Of a stretch of DNA of 9,332 nucleotides, positions 6,370 to 9,332 are shown in pieces. Numbering within the stretch: position 1 is the first letter of the stretch; the number at the start of each line of letters is the position of its first letter. A program made the translations under genes and the position numbers. The notes beneath the pieces are model-generated. The model saw only the letters and a program-made list of their open reading frames with translations. It ran no database searches and was not told the origin of the DNA. Origin of the DNA: Gammaproteobacteria bacterium. GTDB lineage: Bacteria; Pseudomonadota; Gammaproteobacteria; Chromatiales; Chromatiaceae. The stretch lies in NCBI GenBank assembly GCA_013041975.1, contig JABDQZ010000027.1, positions 1-9,332 on the forward strand, given 5' to 3'.

Positions 6370-7635
6370 ATGAACCTGACTGAACTAAAAAAAATGTCTA
6401 TGCCCGAGCTCCATGAGCTGGCTAATACTATGAAACTTGAGAATATGGGGCGTTCCCGCAAGCAAGACCTGATCTTTGCCATTCTCAAAAGCCATGCCAA
6501 AAAAGGTGAGGATATCTATGGTGATGGTGTACTGGAAATTCTTCAGGATGGCTTCGGTTTCCTGCGATCAGCTGATAGTTCATACCTGGCAGGTCCGGAT
6601 GATATTTACGTCTCTCCCAGTCAGATCAGAAGATTCAGCTTAAGAACCGGCGATACCATTTCAGGAAAGATCAGGCCGCCAAAAGACAATGAGCGCTATT
6701 TTGCCATGCTCAAGGTCGACAAGATTAATTACGACAAGCCTGAAAATGCCAAAAACAAGATTCTGTTTGAAAACTTCACGCCGTTATTTGCCAATAAGTT
6801 GTTGAAGCTGGAAGTCGGTAATGGCAGTACTGAAGATATTACCGCACGTACCATTGACCTTGTTGCACCGATTGGTAAAGGTCAGCGTGGTTTGATCGTT
6901 TCCCCGCCAAAAGCGGGTAAGACCATGATTCTTCAGAATATCGCACAGTCAATTGCTATTAACCATCCAGAGTGTCACCTGATAGTGTTACTGATTGATG
7001 AGCGTCCGGAAGAAGTTACCGAGATGGCGCGCTCTGTGCGTGGTGAAGTGATTTCATCAACTTTTGATGAACCTGCAGCGCGTCATGTGCAGGTAGCAGA
7101 CATGGTGATCGAAAAGGCCAAGCGCCTGGTTGAGCATAAAAAGGATGTGGTTATCCTGCTGGATTCCATTACCCGTCTGGCACGTGCCTATAACACCGTT
7201 ATTCCGTCATCGGGCAAGGTGTTGACCGGTGGTGTTGACGCCAATGCACTGCATCGTCCAAAGCGTTTCTTTGGCGCAGCGCGTAATGTTGAAGAAGGTG
7301 GCAGTCTTACCATCATTGCAACCGCTCTGGTTGATACCGGTTCACGTATGGATGATGTGATTTACGAGGAGTTCAAGGGTACGGGTAACATGGAAGTGCA
7401 TCTGGATCGTCGTATTGCAGAAAAACGCATTTTCCCGGCGATCAACATCAACCGCTGTGGTACCCGTCGTGAAGACCTTCTGATGAAGCCTGATGAATTA
7501 CAGAAGGTATGGATTCTCAGAAAGATCCTGCATCCCATGGATGAATTGGCCGCGATGGAGTTCCTGTATGACAAACTCAAGGTTTCCAAAACCAATGATG
7601 AGTTCTTTGAATCAATGAAGGGTAAGGGTCAGTAA
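6370..7635 (+). CDS. rho: Transcription termination factor Rho
   Basis: A hexameric RNA-dependent ATPase/translocase that ends transcription of untranslated RNA. At 421 aa it is nearly the length of E. coli Rho (419 aa) and begins with the same MNLTELK. The N-terminal RNA-binding domain carries the RNP1-like GFGFLRS (61-67) and Y80. The motor domain has Walker A SPPKAGKT (178-185, K184), the catalytic glutamate E211 in DERPEE, Walker B D265 in LLDSITR, the Q-loop around 278-290 and the arginine finger R366 in GTRRED. At the R-loop position the E. coli lysine (K326) is replaced by arginine (TGSRMDD), a conservative change. It is immediately followed by a palindromic element and a strong terminator. 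It has a probable promoter of its own but may also be read through from trxA. Confidence 0.98.
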   Translation: MNLTELKKMSMPELHELANTMKLENMGRSRKQDLIFAILKSHAKKGEDIYGDGVLEILQDGFGFLRSADSSYLAGPDDIYVSPSQIRRFSLRTGDTISGKIRPPKDNERYFAMLKVDKINYDKPENAKNKILFENFTPLFANKLLKLEVGNGSTEDITARTIDLVAPIGKGQRGLIVSPPKAGKTMILQNIAQSIAINHPECHLIVLLIDERPEEVTEMARSVRGEVISSTFDEPAARHVQVADMVIEKAKRLVEHKKDVVILLDSITRLARAYNTVIPSSGKVLTGGVDANALHRPKRFFGAARNVEEGGSLTIIATALVDTGSRMDDVIYEEFKGTGNMEVHLDRRIAEKRIFPAININRCGTRREDLLMKPDELQKVWILRKILHPMDELAAMEFLYDKLKVSKTNDEFFESMKGKGQ

Positions 7636-7645
7636 AGCCGGACAG

Positions 7646-7716
7646 TTGTCATTTTGAGCTCGCAAGTAATAAGAATGCTTGCTGATAAAGCTCTCTTTCT
7701 TCGGCCAAGATGACAA
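7646..7716. repeat. Palindromic MITE/REP-like element after rho
   Basis: A 71-bp element whose ends are imperfect inverted repeats: TTGTCATTTTGAGC (7646-7659) and the complement of 7703-7716, TTGTCATCTTGGCC, agreeing at 11 of 14 positions. Nested inside are GAGCT/AGCTC (7656-7660 with 7689-7693) and GCAAG/CTTGC (7662-7666 with 7678-7682). Ends resembling GTCATTYTGAGC are known from a widespread class of small palindromic intergenic repeats, so I read this as a degenerate member. No target-site duplication is visible, and it codes for nothing. Confidence 0.55.
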
Positions 7717-7721
7717 AAAAT

Positions 7722-7755
7722 AAAAAGCACGACAATAGCCGTGCTTTTTTTGTTT
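7722..7755. terminator. Bidirectional intrinsic terminator of rho and the cytochrome gene
   Basis: AAAAAGCACG (7722-7731) pairs with CGTGCTTTTT (7740-7749) around an 8-nt loop. A long T-run follows on the plus strand and an A-run precedes it, so it works both ways. It lies 86 nt after the rho stop and about 36 nt beyond the stop of the convergent cytochrome gene. Confidence 0.9.
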
Positions 7756-7790
7756 TTGAAACAGCCGTCCGTGGCTAGGTTTTGGGTTTA

Positions 7791-8909
7791 TCAGAATTCC
7801 CCGGTTGAACCGGCAACCATGATATCCAGCATGTTCTGGTTAACACGGATAGCTGTTTCAACGACTTCCTGTGGCAGCAGGTTGTTCTCGATGATCATAT
7901 CAAGGTTAAGCATCATTAACTGAATACTACCTTCCTTGTCTTCAACCATGGAGATACGGCAAGGCATGTAGCTGGCAAATACTGGATTAGCCAATACCAT
8001 CAGGCGCGCATCAGTTGGTGTACAGAACTGGAAGATAGACAGGTAGGGAGATTCAATACCGCGGGCTTCAAGTTCTTTGGATACATACTGCTGGGCAACC
8101 AGTTTCTGGTTGAGTTCAACTGCTTTGGAAAGCATGGCATCAATGGCATCCTGAACCTCTACCCCTTTATTCAGCGGCATCTGAACAACCGTCTGCTTGA
8201 TATCGGTGATCTGCAGATTACTTTTCTTGCGGGTTTCGGCAACCGCCTTGGACTTGCGAATATCAGCTGTTGCGATTTTAGGCAGCATGGTTTTAAAGCC
8301 ATCCTTGAAACCCTTGTCATCCAGTGTGGAGATAAATGCAGTCAGATTGCTCAGTTCGACATCACTGTATTCGTCAAAAGTATCGTCATCTTTGTCATTG
8401 TCATGAATACGACTCTTGAACTGGAACATTTTCATGGACTGGTACAAATACTCATTGTGCTGGCCAGCAAGCGGTGGAGCATCTTTCTTGGGTTTACCAA
8501 AACCGTCCCTGGCATGACATGTTTTACATTCATCCATGTACAGTTCTTTGCCTTCTTTTTTATCGCCTGAGCTCTGGGCTACGTTAAAGCGTGTGTCCGG
8601 GCGAATATCGATCATGGAAAGGTAGGTTGCGATATCTTCAATATCACTGTCAGACAATTTGTCAATACTGGCAGTTTTAACCATCAGGGGATTGGACCTG
8701 ACACCATCGCGATAGTCCTTGGTAGCCTTGATCAGGTATTCTTTCGGCATACCTGCGAGGCGCGGAGAAAGTTTGCCTGGTGTGCCTTGGCCGATATTGC
8801 CATGACAGAGGGCGCAGCTTTTGTTGATTTCCTGGCCATTGGCCAGATCCACAGCGTTTGCACTGAAAGGTGCGGCTGCAATAAGCAGGGTAGCGAGCAG
8901 TTTTTTCAT
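7791..8909 (-). CDS. Secreted two-haem cytochrome c fused to a DUF302 domain
   Basis: A 372-aa exported protein with three domains. Residues 1-19 form a signal peptide (MKKLLATLLIAAAPFSANA, cleavage after ANA), so it acts in the periplasm. A first class I cytochrome c domain (about 20-105) has haem site CALCH (32-36) and a likely axial Met76 in NPLMVKTA, resembling cytochrome c4/c553. A second (about 115-200) has CKTCH (128-132), but the position matching Met76 falls in the Asp/Lys-rich HDNDKDDDTFDEY segment and has no Met. A lysine-rich linker (about 210-235) leads to a C-terminal DUF302-like domain (about 240-345) with the hallmark C296 in FCTP, C317 in MPCRI, and an acidic turn before SIQLMML. 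It probably carries electrons, with partner and DUF302 ligand unknown. The ATG is supported by AGGAAA 8 nt upstream. It is a single gene, convergent with rho and divergent from murU. Confidence 0.88.
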   Translation of the reverse strand: MKKLLATLLIAAAPFSANAVDLANGQEINKSCALCHGNIGQGTPGKLSPRLAGMPKEYLIKATKDYRDGVRSNPLMVKTASIDKLSDSDIEDIATYLSMIDIRPDTRFNVAQSSGDKKEGKELYMDECKTCHARDGFGKPKKDAPPLAGQHNEYLYQSMKMFQFKSRIHDNDKDDDTFDEYSDVELSNLTAFISTLDDKGFKDGFKTMLPKIATADIRKSKAVAETRKKSNLQITDIKQTVVQMPLNKGVEVQDAIDAMLSKAVELNQKLVAQQYVSKELEARGIESPYLSIFQFCTPTDARLMVLANPVFASYMPCRISMVEDKEGSIQLMMLNLDMIIENNLLPQEVVETAIRVNQNMLDIMVAGSTGEF

Positions 8910-8917
8910 GTGAGATG

Positions 8918-8923
8918 TTTCCT
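8918..8923 (-). promoter_or_regulatory. Ribosome binding site of the cytochrome gene
   Basis: The minus strand reads AGGAAA 8 nt before the ATG, matching the start that gives a clean signal peptide. Confidence 0.65.
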
Positions 8924-9070
8924 GAGTTTAAAGTTTTATAATGTCATTGCTATTGTTATTTATGTTACAAACGTTAAATCTAGCACAGGTATCTGTTTGT
9001 ATTATTATGATAGTAATGTCGATCATTAAAATAAGTAATGACTTTTCGCAATTAATCAGTAACTAAAAGC
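8924..9070. promoter_or_regulatory. AT-rich divergent promoter region, cytochrome gene / murU
   Basis: An AT-rich gap that should carry promoters in both directions. TTATAAAA-like sequence on the minus strand near 8934-8942 is a possible -10 for the cytochrome gene, and TATTAT/TATGAT (9000-9011) a possible -10 for murU; neither has a clear -35. TAATG and its complement alternate at 9014-9018, 9024-9028 and 9036-9040, and TAATGTC also occurs at 8939-8945. murU has no obvious Shine-Dalgarno sequence. Confidence 0.35.
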
Positions 9071-9332
9071 ATGAGTATTCAAACTGCAATGATTCTGGCA
9101 GCGGGTCGTGGAGAGCGCATGAGACCATTGACCAATGATACGCCCAAACCTTTATTGAAAGCTGGAGGGACGCCACTCATTGTTCATCATATCTGGGCTC
9201 TTCAGAAAGCCGGTGTAACTCTTTTAGTGATCAATCATGCTCACCTTGGTCAGCAGATTGAAGAATACCTTGGAAAAGGTGAACGATTTGGAGTCAATAT
9301 TCGGTATTCACCTGAAGGAGAGGGGGCTGCAC
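9071..9332 (+). CDS. murU: N-acetylmuramate 1-phosphate uridylyltransferase MurU (3' end missing)
   Basis: The first 87 codons of a sugar-nucleotide transferase; the gene runs off the window. The nucleotide-binding motif LAAGRGERMRPLT (9-21) and the lysine in TPKPLL (K26) mark the nucleotidyltransferase fold. The further match to MurU of Pseudomonas (VINHAHLGQQIEEYLG, then RFGVNIRYSPEGE) is close enough to prefer MurU over glucose-1-phosphate transferases. MurU makes UDP-MurNAc from MurNAc 1-phosphate in the recycling route that bypasses de novo synthesis and is linked to fosfomycin tolerance. Its usual partner is the kinase AmgK, which is not directly upstream here and might lie beyond the window. 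The ATG at 9071 fits the family's N-terminus. Confidence 0.88.
   Translation, partial: MSIQTAMILAAGRGERMRPLTNDTPKPLLKAGGTPLIVHHIWALQKAGVTLLVINHAHLGQQIEEYLGKGERFGVNIRYSPEGEGAA

Noticed and set aside
8787..9029. A plus-strand reading frame antisense to the cytochrome signal peptide and extending into the promoter gap
   Set aside because: It is a shadow of the cytochrome gene plus AT-rich spacer, with no ribosome binding site or known motif.
1..9332. CRISPR array, tRNA/rRNA genes, insertion sequence, phage or defence island
   Set aside because: No spaced repeats, cloverleaf or rRNA segments, transposase, integrase or defence-type proteins could be found; the genes are mostly core functions.

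Overview
The window looks like chromosomal core sequence from a gammaproteobacterium of moderate GC content (judged by eye). The evidence is the rhlB < > trxA > rho arrangement, which matches the order known from Escherichia coli, together with a YrfG-type nucleotidase, a MurU-type uridylyltransferase (typical of Pseudomonas-like rather than enteric cell-wall recycling) and a K+-independent membrane pyrophosphatase. The species cannot be fixed. A membrane pyrophosphatase plus a periplasmic c-type cytochrome would suit an aquatic or marine respiratory, possibly lithotrophic or methylotrophic, organism, but that is inference.

Layout. (1) 1-478: 3' part of a HAD-family GMP/IMP nucleotidase (+). 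(2) 541-1524: an orphan protein with a PDC/Cache sensor fold and an unrecognised C-terminal half (+), followed by two perfect GC-rich hairpins and a bidirectional terminator. (3) 1726-3789: hppA, convergent on the minus strand. (4) 4026-5704: a two-gene minus-strand unit, rhlB then a YkgJ-family cysteine-cluster protein, separated by 5 nt. (5) 5705-5870: divergent promoter region. (6) 5871-7635: trxA and rho (+), with a hairpin, a good promoter and a pyrimidine-rich leader between them. (7) 7646-7750: a palindromic repeat-like element and a bidirectional terminator. (8) 7791-8909: a secreted two-haem cytochrome c fused to a DUF302 domain (-). (9) 9071-9332: 5' part of murU (+), divergent from the cytochrome.

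How the genes work together. rhlB, trxA and rho are RNA and redox housekeeping genes: RhlB is an RNA helicase of mRNA decay, Rho terminates transcription and thioredoxin keeps cytosolic thiols reduced. HppA recovers energy from pyrophosphate as a proton gradient. The nucleotidase and MurU belong to nucleotide and peptidoglycan salvage. I see no phage, insertion sequence, CRISPR array, tRNA, rRNA or obvious defence system. The least ordinary items are the cytochrome-DUF302 fusion, the Cache protein without membrane anchors, the rho leader and two compact palindromic elements in 3' regions.
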